Positions 7,022-13,440 of a stretch of 13,440 bases of DNA are shown here, piece by piece. Each line of letters starts with the position of its first letter. The first letter of the stretch is position 1. Under the pieces are notes generated by a model, which worked only from the letters and a program-made list of their open reading frames with translations, was not told the origin of the DNA and made no database searches. The stretch is from Actinomycetes bacterium (GTDB lineage Bacteria > Actinomycetota > Actinomycetes > Actinomycetales > Actinomycetaceae). The stretch is from positions 1 through 13,440 of the forward strand of contig JAEWHO010000070.1 of assembly GCA_023387755.1 (NCBI GenBank), written 5' to 3'. Position numbers and translations under genes: made by a program.

Positions 7022-7321
7022 ATGGGAATCGTCTTCTACGTTTTAGCCAAACTTTGCAGCCTCTACCTGTTGCTTCTGTTCCTTCGGGTGGTGCTGTCTT
7101 GGGTGCAGCTTTTCGCGCCCCACTGGCGTCCACGTGGAGTACTACTTGTGGCTGCCAACGTTATATACGCGCTGACTGATCCGCCGATTAAAGCTGTAGG
7201 ACGATATGTCCGACCAGTATCGTTGGGCGGTATCGGGCTCGATGTCGGCTTCTTAGTCGTGTTAATTGCGGTTCTTGTGCTCGAGCGGGTGTTCCTAGCG
7301 CTAGCCGTGAGTGTCTGGTGA
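7022..7321 (+). CDS. yggT: YggT family membrane protein
   Basis: Small integral membrane protein of the YggT/Ycf19 family; its biochemical role is not settled, though it is linked to envelope and division genes by this conserved location. It has 99 residues, one YggT unit, instead of the doubled ~190-residue proteobacterial form. Two hydrophobic helices are visible at about 5-29 and 71-97. Family motifs are LRVVLSW (21-27), LTDPPI (51-56) with the following RYVRP, and IGLDVGFLVVLI (71-82). It begins 20 bases after sepF. No Shine-Dalgarno sequence is visible before the ATG, so the start could be coupled to sepF or lie elsewhere; the ATG gives the usual family N-terminus. Confidence 0.9.
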   Translation: MGIVFYVLAKLCSLYLLLLFLRVVLSWVQLFAPHWRPRGVLLVAANVIYALTDPPIKAVGRYVRPVSLGGIGLDVGFLVVLIAVLVLERVFLALAVSVW

Positions 7322-7391
7322 TGCCAGCGAGACCAATGTGAAAATCGTGGGTAGACGGTTCACGTGCGCGTGCAAGTGACGTCTAATCGGG

Positions 7392-7397
7392 TAAGCT
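7392..7397 (+). promoter_or_regulatory. Candidate -10 element of a divIVA promoter
   Basis: GGGTAAGCTAGACC (7389-7402) contains TAAGCT, a TANNNT hexamer in a flanking context typical of actinobacterial housekeeping promoters. It would start transcription near 7404 and give a leader of about 48 bases. No TTG-type -35 is visible at the right distance; GTGCAA (7370-7375) is the nearest candidate, with a 16-base spacer. The 130-base gap 7322-7451 holds nothing else that I recognise. Confidence 0.5.
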
Positions 7398-7451
7398 AGA
7401 CCCAGCGCACAGACTCTGTGTTCATTGTAAGTACTACGACGAGGTGACGAA

Positions 7452-8111
7452 ATGGCGCTGCTGACAGCGGATGATGTCCTCAACAAGAAGTTCGAGCCTA
7501 CGAAGTTCCGTGAGGGCTATAACCAGGAGGAAGTCGATGACTTCCTCGATGAGGTTGTTGTCACGCTGCGGACCATCACGGCGGAAAATGAAGAGCTGAA
7601 GGCTAAACTGGCTGCTGCTGAGCGGCGTATTGGCGAGCTCGGCTCGATGGATGACCGGTACTCGCCGGTTGAAGATTCCGCCCCGGTGGAAACCCCTGCA
7701 GAGGAACCGGTCGAAGAGCCTGTCGTTGAGGAGCCCGCTCCGCAGACGACGTCTTTCGCGGCTCCCCAGGCTACGGCCCCTCAGACCCCGGCCCATGAGT
7801 CTTCCAGCTCAGCTGAATCTGCCGCCGGTATGCTCGCCCTAGCCCAGCGCCTGCACGACGAGTACGTCCGCAACGGCCAAGATGAGTCCGAGCGCATCGT
7901 GGCGGAAGCACGCGAGCGTGGAGACAGCATCATCAAGGAAGCCGAGGACAAGTACAACAACACCCTGGCGCAGCTGGAATCCGAGCGTTCGCAGCTGGAA
8001 CGCAAGATCGACGAATTGCGTGCGTACGAGCGGGATTACCGTTCTCGCATGAAGAGCTACCTCGAAGGACTGCTCCGCGACGTCGAAGCGACCCCCGAGG
8101 GTCTCAACTAA
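7452..8111 (+). CDS. wag31: DivIVA/Wag31, polar growth and septum-site coiled-coil protein
   Basis: Cytoplasmic coiled-coil scaffold that senses negative membrane curvature and, in actinobacteria, directs polar cell-wall growth. It has 219 residues. The N-terminal DivIVA lipid-binding domain has LTADDVLNKKFEPTKFREGY (4-23) followed by NQEEVDDFLDEVV (24-36) and the first coiled coil to about residue 63. A Pro/Glu/Ala-rich linker follows at about 70-122 (EEPVEEPVVEEPAP). A second long coiled coil covers about 124-210, rich in Glu, Arg and Leu heptads. The ATG at 7452 is preceded by GAGGTGA (7441-7447). A promoter-like -10 lies about 55 bases upstream and a strong hairpin terminator 25 bases downstream, so it may also be transcribed as a single gene. 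Confidence 0.96.
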   Translation: MALLTADDVLNKKFEPTKFREGYNQEEVDDFLDEVVVTLRTITAENEELKAKLAAAERRIGELGSMDDRYSPVEDSAPVETPAEEPVEEPVVEEPAPQTTSFAAPQATAPQTPAHESSSSAESAAGMLALAQRLHDEYVRNGQDESERIVAEARERGDSIIKEAEDKYNNTLAQLESERSQLERKIDELRAYERDYRSRMKSYLEGLLRDVEATPEGLN

Positions 8112-8135
8112 CGTTCACCGTCGTAGGACGGGTGA

Positions 8136-8168
8136 CGATGGGCGGCACTGGCGCAGTGCCGCCCATCG
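8136..8168 (+). terminator. Strong T-less hairpin terminator after divIVA
   Basis: A perfect 14-pair stem joins 8136-8149 (CGATGGGCGGCACT) to 8155-8168 (AGTGCCGCCCATCG). The loop is GGCGC and can close further to three bases. It starts 25 bases after the divIVA stop. No T-tract follows, which is common for actinobacterial terminators. A weaker imperfect stem (8112-8122 with 8127-8137) precedes it and would compete by two bases. It divides the dcw block from lspA. Confidence 0.8.
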
Positions 8169-8272
8169 GCGTTGCCGGACTCGCTCGACTTGTACCCCTC
8201 AAGCGGCCCGGCCGATCCTCGACGGCCAACCAGGTGCGATGATTGCGCTTCGCGTTTGCCACCCGTACAGAT

Positions 8273-8277
8273 AAGGA
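8273..8277 (+). promoter_or_regulatory. Shine-Dalgarno sequence supporting the lspA start at 8283
   Basis: AAGGA ends 5 bases before GTG 8283. The same frame is open back to a TTG at 8172, but nothing there has a ribosome binding site and the extra residues do not match LspA. Confidence 0.6.
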
Positions 8278-8282
8278 TCCGC

Positions 8283-8885
8283 GTGCCCCTTCCATACACC
8301 ACCGTTGCTCGCGTTAGCCCCCGCTCACAGCGGACCACCCTCACCGTTGGCGCGGTTATTGCCACCCTGGCCGTTGTGCTCGATCAGGCCACCAAAGCCT
8401 GGGCACTCGGCACTTTAGTACCCGGCCAATACCACCCCTTACTGGGCCCCTATTTTGGATTGCGCCTGGTTTATAACCCCGGAGCCGCCTTCTCCTTTGG
8501 AGCCAATTCAACCTGGGTGTTTACACTCGTGGCGATTGCTTTTGCGATAGGGGCAGTGTACGCGCTGACAAAGGTGACCTCGCGACCGTGGGTGGTCACG
8601 ATCGCGCTCCTGCTCGGTGGATCCGTCGGGAACCTTATTGACCGACTCTTCCGCACGCCCGGCAAAGGGCAGGGGCACGTCGTCGACTTCCTGTCCTACT
8701 GGGACTGGTTCGTAGGGAATGTAGCCGACATTTTCATCGTCCTGGCAGCCGTTGGCCTCGCCGTACTGTCCTTTACCGGCGTGCCCACCGACCCCACCGC
8801 CGCGCATATTGGGCCTGATGATCAGGAGGCGGCAGCTGCCGAGGACGCCCTACCGCAAACCGATCCCGCGGCGGAGAAACAGTGA
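8283..8885 (+). CDS. lspA: LspA, lipoprotein signal peptidase (signal peptidase II)
   Basis: Membrane aspartic protease that removes the signal peptide of diacylglyceryl-modified prolipoproteins. From GTG 8283 it has 200 residues. Four hydrophobic segments are visible at about 19-42, 76-95, 103-117 and 144-164. Conserved blocks are VLDQATKAW (32-40), VYNPGAAFSF (63-72), GGSVGNLIDRLF (112-123) with catalytic Asp120, HVVDFL (132-137) and NVADIFI (146-152) with catalytic Asp149. An acidic, Ala-rich cytoplasmic tail of about 35 residues follows; such tails occur in actinobacterial LspA. The longer frame from TTG 8172 adds 37 residues with a CDDC pair but has no support. The stop overlaps the next gene's GTG (GTGA), so lspA and rluD are coupled. 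It lies 114 bases after the divIVA terminator; no clear promoter was found there. Confidence 0.95.
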   Translation: MPLPYTTVARVSPRSQRTTLTVGAVIATLAVVLDQATKAWALGTLVPGQYHPLLGPYFGLRLVYNPGAAFSFGANSTWVFTLVAIAFAIGAVYALTKVTSRPWVVTIALLLGGSVGNLIDRLFRTPGKGQGHVVDFLSYWDWFVGNVADIFIVLAAVGLAVLSFTGVPTDPTAAHIGPDDQEAAAAEDALPQTDPAAEKQ

Positions 8886-9808
8886 ATGACGGTCGCCGCT
8901 TTCTGCCCGTCCCTGATGCACTGATCGGGGAGCGGGTCGATAGTGCGGTTGCCCGGATGCTCGGCCTATCGCGCACCAAGGTCGCAGACATGTGCGATGC
9001 CGGGTTAGTTCGTGGCGATGGGGAAATCCTCACCCGGTCCGCTAAATTGCGGCCAGGCATGATGCTGGAACTGCAGATGCCCGCCCCGCGCGTGTACCAA
9101 GACTTTGTGGTGGCGGGCATGCGTATTATTCACGACGACGCCGATCTCGTCGTCGTCGATAAACCCGCTGGCGTGGCGGCCCACTTTTCTAATGGCTGGA
9201 GCGGACCGACGGTTGTAGGCTCGCTGCGGGCCTCGGGTTTCGGTATTACCGGGCTCGGGCCGCCCGAACGTGAAGGGATCGTCCACCGGCTAGATGTGGG
9301 CACCTCCGGCATTATGGTGGTCGCCAAATCTGATCGAGCCTACAGTGCCCTGAAACGGGCTTTTAAATACCGTGAGGTGACTAAGAAGTATCTGGCACTC
9401 GCCCAGGGGTGGGTGGAACCGGCTACGGGGCTCATCGATGCTCCGATTGCGCACTACGGCGGGCCGGGGTGGAAAATGGCGATTCGGCCCACCGGTAAAC
9501 CGGCACAGACCCGATACCGGGTCCACACCCGTTACGAGTCTGCCACGCTACTCGACGTCGAGCTGCTAACGGGGCGCACTCACCAGATCCGGGTTCATGC
9601 TGCCAGTATCGGGCACCCGCTCGTCGGCGACGGCATTTACGGAGCTGACGCCGAGCTGACTGCCGCGGTGGGGTTGGAGCGGCAATGGCTGCACGCCCAT
9701 GAATTGACGCTCTTGCATCCCGGCACCGGGCGGGAAGTAACCTACCGCAGTGATCCGGCTGACGATCTGGCCCGGGCATTGGCGCGCTTGGGGTCGCCGC
9801 TAGACTGA
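8882..9808 (+). CDS. rluD: RluA/RluD-family pseudouridine synthase (large ribosomal subunit type)
   Basis: RNA pseudouridine synthase that isomerises uridine in RNA, most likely 23S rRNA; the exact target sites cannot be read from sequence. It has 308 residues. An S4-like RNA-binding domain occupies about 12-70 (GERVDSAVARMLGLSRTKVADM). The catalytic domain has VVDKPAGVAAHF (91-102) and the signature GIVHRLDVGTSGIMVVAK (132-149), where Asp138 is the catalytic nucleophile, followed by KKYLALAQG, and the uracil-binding ELLTGRTHQIRVHAASIGHPLVGD region. The GTG start overlaps the lspA stop, with GGAG (8873-8876) five bases upstream. An adjacent lspA-rluD pair is a conserved arrangement in actinobacteria and firmicutes. 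Confidence 0.93.
   Translation: MNDGRRFLPVPDALIGERVDSAVARMLGLSRTKVADMCDAGLVRGDGEILTRSAKLRPGMMLELQMPAPRVYQDFVVAGMRIIHDDADLVVVDKPAGVAAHFSNGWSGPTVVGSLRASGFGITGLGPPEREGIVHRLDVGTSGIMVVAKSDRAYSALKRAFKYREVTKKYLALAQGWVEPATGLIDAPIAHYGGPGWKMAIRPTGKPAQTRYRVHTRYESATLLDVELLTGRTHQIRVHAASIGHPLVGDGIYGADAELTAAVGLERQWLHAHELTLLHPGTGREVTYRSDPADDLARALARLGSPLD
9779..9806 (+). promoter_or_regulatory. Candidate promoter giving a leaderless GNAT mRNA
   Basis: A -35-like TTGGCG (9779-9784), a 16-base spacer and a -10-like TAGACT (9801-9806, matching TANNNT) lie at the 3' end of rluD. Six bases separate the -10 from the ATG at 9813, so transcription would start at or next to the A of the start codon. Confidence 0.5.
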
Positions 9809-9812
9809 GGCT

Positions 9813-10271
9813 ATGGCTGAATTTCGGACCGTCACCACCGTGGCCGAGCAGCAGGTGGCACGTGGTATTCGCTATGAGGTGTTCGTCCAGGAACAAAAGG
9901 TCCCGCTGCCCATGGAAATTGACTCCCGAGACGACCTGCCCACCACCTGCCAGATGGTGTTGTACGTGGACGATGAACCGGTGGGAACGGGGCGGCTATT
10001 GGCAGATCCGGATGATGCCGAGCGGATCCATCTGGGGCGCCTAGCGATCCGCAAAGCTTGGCGGGGCCAGGGATGGGGCGCTCGCCTAGTAGAGGCGCTG
10101 GAGCGACTGGCGCGCGAGAAATACAGCAGAGAAACTCTGATATGCGAGTTATCAGCCCAAGAGTATGCGGTGGGTTTTTATGAGAACCTTGGCTATCGAC
10201 TCATGGGGCGACCACGATATCTGGATGCCGGTATCTGGCATCACGACATGGACAAACCTCTGCGTGGGTGA
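9813..10271 (+). CDS. GNAT family N-acetyltransferase, ElaA/YjcF-like
   Basis: Acetyl-CoA-dependent N-acetyltransferase of the GNAT fold; the substrate is unknown. It has 152 residues, a normal single-domain length. RYEVFVQEQKVPLPMEID (20-37) is the family's N-terminal R-x-x-VF-x-EQ...E-x-D signature. The acetyl-CoA pyrophosphate-binding motif A is LGRLAIRKAWRGQGWGARLV (74-93), with RGQGWGA as the Q/R-x-x-G-x-G/A loop. The C-terminal part has ELSAQEYAVGFYENLGY (112-128), with the usual FYE-x-LGY that follows the catalytic Tyr region. The ATG is four bases after the rluD stop. There is no Shine-Dalgarno site, but a -10-like TAGACT ends seven bases before the ATG, suggesting a leaderless start. 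Confidence 0.9.
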   Translation: MAEFRTVTTVAEQQVARGIRYEVFVQEQKVPLPMEIDSRDDLPTTCQMVLYVDDEPVGTGRLLADPDDAERIHLGRLAIRKAWRGQGWGARLVEALERLAREKYSRETLICELSAQEYAVGFYENLGYRLMGRPRYLDAGIWHHDMDKPLRG

Positions 10272-10394
10272 GACGTGCCATAACCTCGAACAATGACGCC
10301 CTGGCCGTGGGTTTTAGGCGCCGAACAAGTAGACGTGAGCAATGCCCGCCGAGGTGGCGGCGTGTATGTCAGCGGTGCTCGTTAAACTGCCAGT
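10272..10394 (+). other. Intergenic region before dnaE
   Basis: These 123 bases contain no ORF with a ribosome binding site. A short 5-pair hairpin (10346-10350 with 10356-10360) and the dnaE -10-like TAAACT are the only structures I can point to. There is no evident terminator after the acetyltransferase gene. Confidence 0.5.
10383..10388 (+). promoter_or_regulatory. Candidate -10 element giving a leaderless dnaE mRNA
   Basis: TAAACT fits TANNNT and is exactly six bases before the dnaE ATG at 10395. No Shine-Dalgarno sequence lies before the ATG. No clear -35 hexamer was found at 15-18 bases upstream. Confidence 0.5.
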
Positions 10395-13300
10395 ATGGCC
10401 GGGGATAAGGATTTCGTTCATCTACACGTACACACCGAATACTCCATGCTCGACGGCGCTGCCAAAATTGACGGGCTGTGCGAGGAAGTTAAAAAGCTAG
10501 GTCAAAAGGCCATCGCCATGACCGATCACGGCTACGTATTCGGTGCCTACGAGTTCTGGAAGAAAGCCACTGATCACGGGATTAAGCCGATTATTGGCGT
10601 GGAAGCCTATATGACTCCCGGAACCTCCCGTTTCGACAATTCCCGCGTGCAGTGGGGGACGGAAGCCCAACAGCGGGCCGGCGACGACGTATCCGCGCGC
10701 GGTGCCTATACCCATATGACGCTCCTGGCGCGCAATACCGAGGGAATGCACAACCTCTTCCGGATGGCATCCCTGGCCTCCCTGGAAGGTCAGATGGGTA
10801 AATGGCCGCGCATGGATCGTGACCTCCTGGAAACCTACTCCAGTGGTCTTATCGGCACGGCTGGTTGTCCCTCGGGAGAGGTACAGACCAGGCTACGGCT
10901 AGGGCAATATGACGAAGCGCTGCGGGCAGCTGGCGAACTGCAGGATATCTTCGGCAAGGACTTCTTCTACGTTGAACTTATGGATCACGGCCTGGAGATC
11001 GAACGCCGGGTTCGGGAGGACCTGCTGCGTATCGCCCGGCATCTACAGGCCCCCCTGATAGCCACCAATGACTCACACTACGTGGAGCATTCCCATAGTG
11101 AACTCCACGCGGCGCTGCTGTGCTTACAATCCGGTTCCACCTTGCAAGATCCGGACCGGTTCAAATTTGATTCGGACACCTTTTACATCCGCTCCACTCA
11201 CGAGATGCGCGCGCTATGGCCGGATCTACCGGAAGCCTGCGATAACACCCTGCTGGTGGCCGAACAGTGCGATGTGCACTTCACCACCACGGCTGAGGGC
11301 GCTAACTATATGCCTCGTTTCCCCGTTCCTGAAGGTGAAAATGAGGAATCCTGGTTCGTAAAGGAGGTGGAACGGGGCCTGCATGATCGTTTCCCAGAAG
11401 GCGTACCCGCCCACGTGCGTGAACGTGCGGAATATGAGGTGGGGATCATTACGCAGATGGGCTTCCCCGGCTACTTCCTGGTGGTGTCGGACTTTATCCG
11501 TTGGGCCAAGAAGAACGGCATCCGGGTGGGCCCGGGCCGTGGCTCCGGTGCTGGCTCTATGGTGGCCTATGCGCTGCGTATCACTGACCTTGACCCAATC
11601 CAGCATGGTCTCCTCTTTGAGCGTTTCCTCAACCCCGACCGCGTATCCATGCCGGACTTTGACGTCGATTTCGACGAACGCAGGCGCGGGGAAGTTATCG
11701 AATATGTCAATGAACGCTATGGTCGGGACCGGGTAGCCCAGGTGGTTACCTTCGGGGTGATGAAAACCAAGCAGGCACTAAAAGACTCTGCTCGGGTGCT
11801 GGGCTATCCCTTTGCGATGGGGGAGAAGCTCACCAAGGCCCTGCCGCCTACCGTCATGGGCAAAGACATCCCGCTGTCCGGGATCTTCGACAAAGACCAT
11901 AAGCGATATGCGGAGGCCGGAGAGTTCCGAGAGCTATTCGCCGAAGATCCCGACGCGCAGCGGGTGGTAGAAACCGCCCGTGGCCTGGAAGGAATCACCC
12001 GGCAGTGGGGGGTGCACGCCTGCGCCGTCATTATGTCCTCAGCGCCGCTGCTGGATATTATCCCGCTGATGAAGCGACCCGCTGACGGTACCATCCTCAC
12101 CCAGTTTGACTATCCCACCTGTGAAACCCTGGGCTTGTTGAAGATGGACTTCCTGGGGCTGCGAAACCTCACGGTGATTACGGACGCATTGAATAATATC
12201 GAGCTCAACCAGGGAAAGAAGGTTGATCTGGAGGCGGTTCCGCTTGACGACGCCGCCACCTATGATCTCATGGCCCGGGCGGATACTCTGGGCGTCTTCC
12301 AGCTCGATAGTGACGGCATGCGCGAACTGCTGCGCCTAATGCGGCCCGATAACTTCGAGGATATCTCCGCCGTCGGTGCGCTGTACCGGCCGGGCCCCAT
12401 GGGCGCTAACTCCCACAAGAATTACGCGCTGCGTAAGAACGGGGAACAGGAAATTGTCCCCATTCACGAGTCCCTGCGCGAGCCGCTCGAAGACATCCTG
12501 GGCACCACCTACGGTCTGATCGTCTACCAGGAACAGGTGATGGCGATCGCCCAGAAGGTAGCCGGCTACACCCTCGGCCAAGCCGACCTGTTGCGGCGCG
12601 CCATGGGTAAGAAGAAGAAGGCAGAACTGGACCGCCAGTACGAGACCTTCCACAACGGCATGATCGAGCGGGGGTACCCGGAGGACGCCGTTAAAACCCT
12701 GTGGGATATTCTGGTTCCCTTCTCGGATTATGCCTTCAACAAATCGCACTCTGCTGCTTACGGCCTGGTGTCCTACTGGACGGCCTATCTTAAAGCGAAC
12801 TATCCGACCGAATATATGGCCGCGCTGCTCACCTCCCAGCAGGACAATAAAGACAAGCTTGCGGTCTATTTGGCGGAATGCCGGCGTTTAGACATCACCG
12901 TGCTACCCCCGGATGTTAACGCCTCGGAGGCGACCTTTACCCCGGTCGGCAAAGATATCCGCTTCGGCTTGGCGGCTATCCGTAATGTGGGGGGCGCCGT
13001 CGTCGACGGGATCGTCAAGGCTCGCACCGAACAGGGTGCCTTCACATCATTCGAAGATTTCTTCAGCAAGATTCCGCTGGAAGTGTGTAATAAGCGAGTG
13101 GTGGAATCGCTCGCGAAGGCCGGTGCCTTTGACTCCCTGCACCCTTCCCGCAGGGCGCTGGTGATAAGTCACGAAGAGTTCGTCGAAGAAGCCGTTTCCA
13201 TTAAACGCAATGAGGCCAGTGGCCAATTCGACCTCTTCTCCACCACTGACTCTGATGACGAAACTATCGCATTCACCGCAGCCGTCGCCCAGTGTGCCGA

Positions 13301-13440
13301 CTGGGAGAAGAAAGACAAACTTGCCTATGAGCGGGAAATGCTCGGTTTGTACGTCTCTGACCATCCGCTGTCTGGGTTAGAGACCGTCCTGGGGCAGCAT
13401 GCCGATACCACCGTGGCCGCCCTGTTAGACGCCCAAGATT
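10395..13440 (+). CDS. dnaE: DnaE, DNA polymerase III alpha subunit (C-family replicase), 3' end missing
   Basis: Catalytic subunit of the replicative polymerase. The frame from ATG 10395 (MAGDKDFVHLHVHTEYSMLDG) is open to the window end: 1015 codons of an expected ~1180, so the C-terminal OB-fold and clamp-loader-binding part is missing. Residues 1 to about 280 are the PHP domain with metal-ligand candidates H11, H13, D20, D44, H45, E70, H107, D226 and H228 all present, as in mycobacterial DnaE1 with 3'-5' exonuclease activity. The polymerase core has GPGRGSGAGS (379-388), MPDFDVDFDE with catalytic D423 and D425, and KMDFLGLRNL with the third Asp, D585. Downstream are VYQEQVMAIAQKVAGY, RRAMGKKKK and FNKSHSAAYGLVSYWTAYLK. 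DnaE1 rather than DnaE2 is inferred from the intact PHP motifs and chromosomal context. No intein or frameshift interrupts the gene. Confidence 0.97.
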   Translation, partial: MAGDKDFVHLHVHTEYSMLDGAAKIDGLCEEVKKLGQKAIAMTDHGYVFGAYEFWKKATDHGIKPIIGVEAYMTPGTSRFDNSRVQWGTEAQQRAGDDVSARGAYTHMTLLARNTEGMHNLFRMASLASLEGQMGKWPRMDRDLLETYSSGLIGTAGCPSGEVQTRLRLGQYDEALRAAGELQDIFGKDFFYVELMDHGLEIERRVREDLLRIARHLQAPLIATNDSHYVEHSHSELHAALLCLQSGSTLQDPDRFKFDSDTFYIRSTHEMRALWPDLPEACDNTLLVAEQCDVHFTTTAEGANYMPRFPVPEGENEESWFVKEVERGLHDRFPEGVPAHVRERAEYEVGIITQMGFPGYFLVVSDFIRWAKKNGIRVGPGRGSGAGSMVAYALRITDLDPIQHGLLFERFLNPDRVSMPDFDVDFDERRRGEVIEYVNERYGRDRVAQVVTFGVMKTKQALKDSARVLGYPFAMGEKLTKALPPTVMGKDIPLSGIFDKDHKRYAEAGEFRELFAEDPDAQRVVETARGLEGITRQWGVHACAVIMSSAPLLDIIPLMKRPADGTILTQFDYPTCETLGLLKMDFLGLRNLTVITDALNNIELNQGKKVDLEAVPLDDAATYDLMARADTLGVFQLDSDGMRELLRLMRPDNFEDISAVGALYRPGPMGANSHKNYALRKNGEQEIVPIHESLREPLEDILGTTYGLIVYQEQVMAIAQKVAGYTLGQADLLRRAMGKKKKAELDRQYETFHNGMIERGYPEDAVKTLWDILVPFSDYAFNKSHSAAYGLVSYWTAYLKANYPTEYMAALLTSQQDNKDKLAVYLAECRRLDITVLPPDVNASEATFTPVGKDIRFGLAAIRNVGGAVVDGIVKARTEQGAFTSFEDFFSKIPLEVCNKRVVESLAKAGAFDSLHPSRRALVISHEEFVEEAVSIKRNEASGQFDLFSTTDSDDETIAFTAAVAQCADWEKKDKLAYEREMLGLYVSDHPLSGLETVLGQHADTTVAALLDAQD

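Noticed and set aside
8203..8225. GGCCG...CGGCC inverted repeat between divIVA and lspA as an operator
   Set aside because: Five-base arms with an eight-base gap are common by chance at this base composition.
8172..8282. N-terminal extension of lspA from TTG 8172 containing a CDDC pair reminiscent of a zinc-finger gene sometimes found before lspA
   Set aside because: Only two cysteines, no ribosome binding site, and it runs straight into LspA in frame. A GTG at 8283 with AAGGA explains the start better.
10346..10360. CCGCC-gaggt-GGCGG hairpin before dnaE as a terminator
   Set aside because: Only five pairs and no T-run; too weak to call in GC-rich DNA.
1..13440. Mobile element, CRISPR array, tRNA/rRNA, toxin-antitoxin or defence system
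   Set aside because: No repeats of the right kind, no transposase or integrase, no RNA gene signatures, and the genes account for nearly all of the sequence. The region is conserved housekeeping.

Overview
The window is an ordinary, well-ordered piece of an actinobacterial chromosome: the distal half of the division and cell wall (dcw) cluster, then a lipoprotein, RNA-modification and DNA-replication block. Every gene is on the + strand and the DNA is fairly GC-rich. The actinobacterial assignment rests on the order ftsW-murG-murC-ftsQ-ftsZ-pgeF-sepF-yggT-divIVA(wag31)-lspA-rluD, an FtsZ tail ending in DIPDFLK, the SAGGSS variant of the FtsW signature, and start regions of the TANNNT-N6-ATG (leaderless) type. 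An Actinomycetales/Actinomycetaceae-like host is my best guess; genus cannot be fixed from this sequence alone.

Layout. Positions 1-4248 hold ftsW (5' end cut), murG, murC and ftsQ. They overlap by 1-4 bases and are almost certainly one translationally coupled operon making lipid II, the septal glycan polymerase and the FtsQ scaffold. A 223-base gap (4249-4471) carries a candidate promoter and a near-perfect 11+11 inverted repeat just before ftsZ. ftsZ (4472-5737) is followed after 3 bases by pgeF, whose first codons lie in a very strong 22-pair stem-loop. sepF, yggT and divIVA follow; divIVA has its own promoter-like sequence and ends at a strong T-less terminator hairpin (8136-8168). lspA and an rluD-family gene overlap by 4 bases. 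A GNAT acetyltransferase gene and dnaE (3' end cut) follow, both with a -10-like hexamer exactly 6 bases before the ATG.

How the genes fit together. MurC and MurG supply peptidoglycan precursor, FtsW polymerises it at the septum, FtsQ links the divisome, FtsZ is the ring, SepF tethers FtsZ to the membrane through the FtsZ C-terminal peptide, DivIVA/Wag31 organises polar growth, and PgeF is a purine-nucleoside/peptidoglycan quality-control enzyme. LspA, RluD-type synthase, the acetyltransferase and DNA polymerase III alpha are the usual downstream housekeeping neighbours.

I found no mobile element, CRISPR array, tRNA, rRNA, defence locus or unknown multi-gene system. The items worth a second look are regulatory: the ftsZ upstream palindrome, the ftsZ/pgeF stem-loop, the possible leaderless starts, and the absence of ylmE (yggS) between pgeF and sepF.
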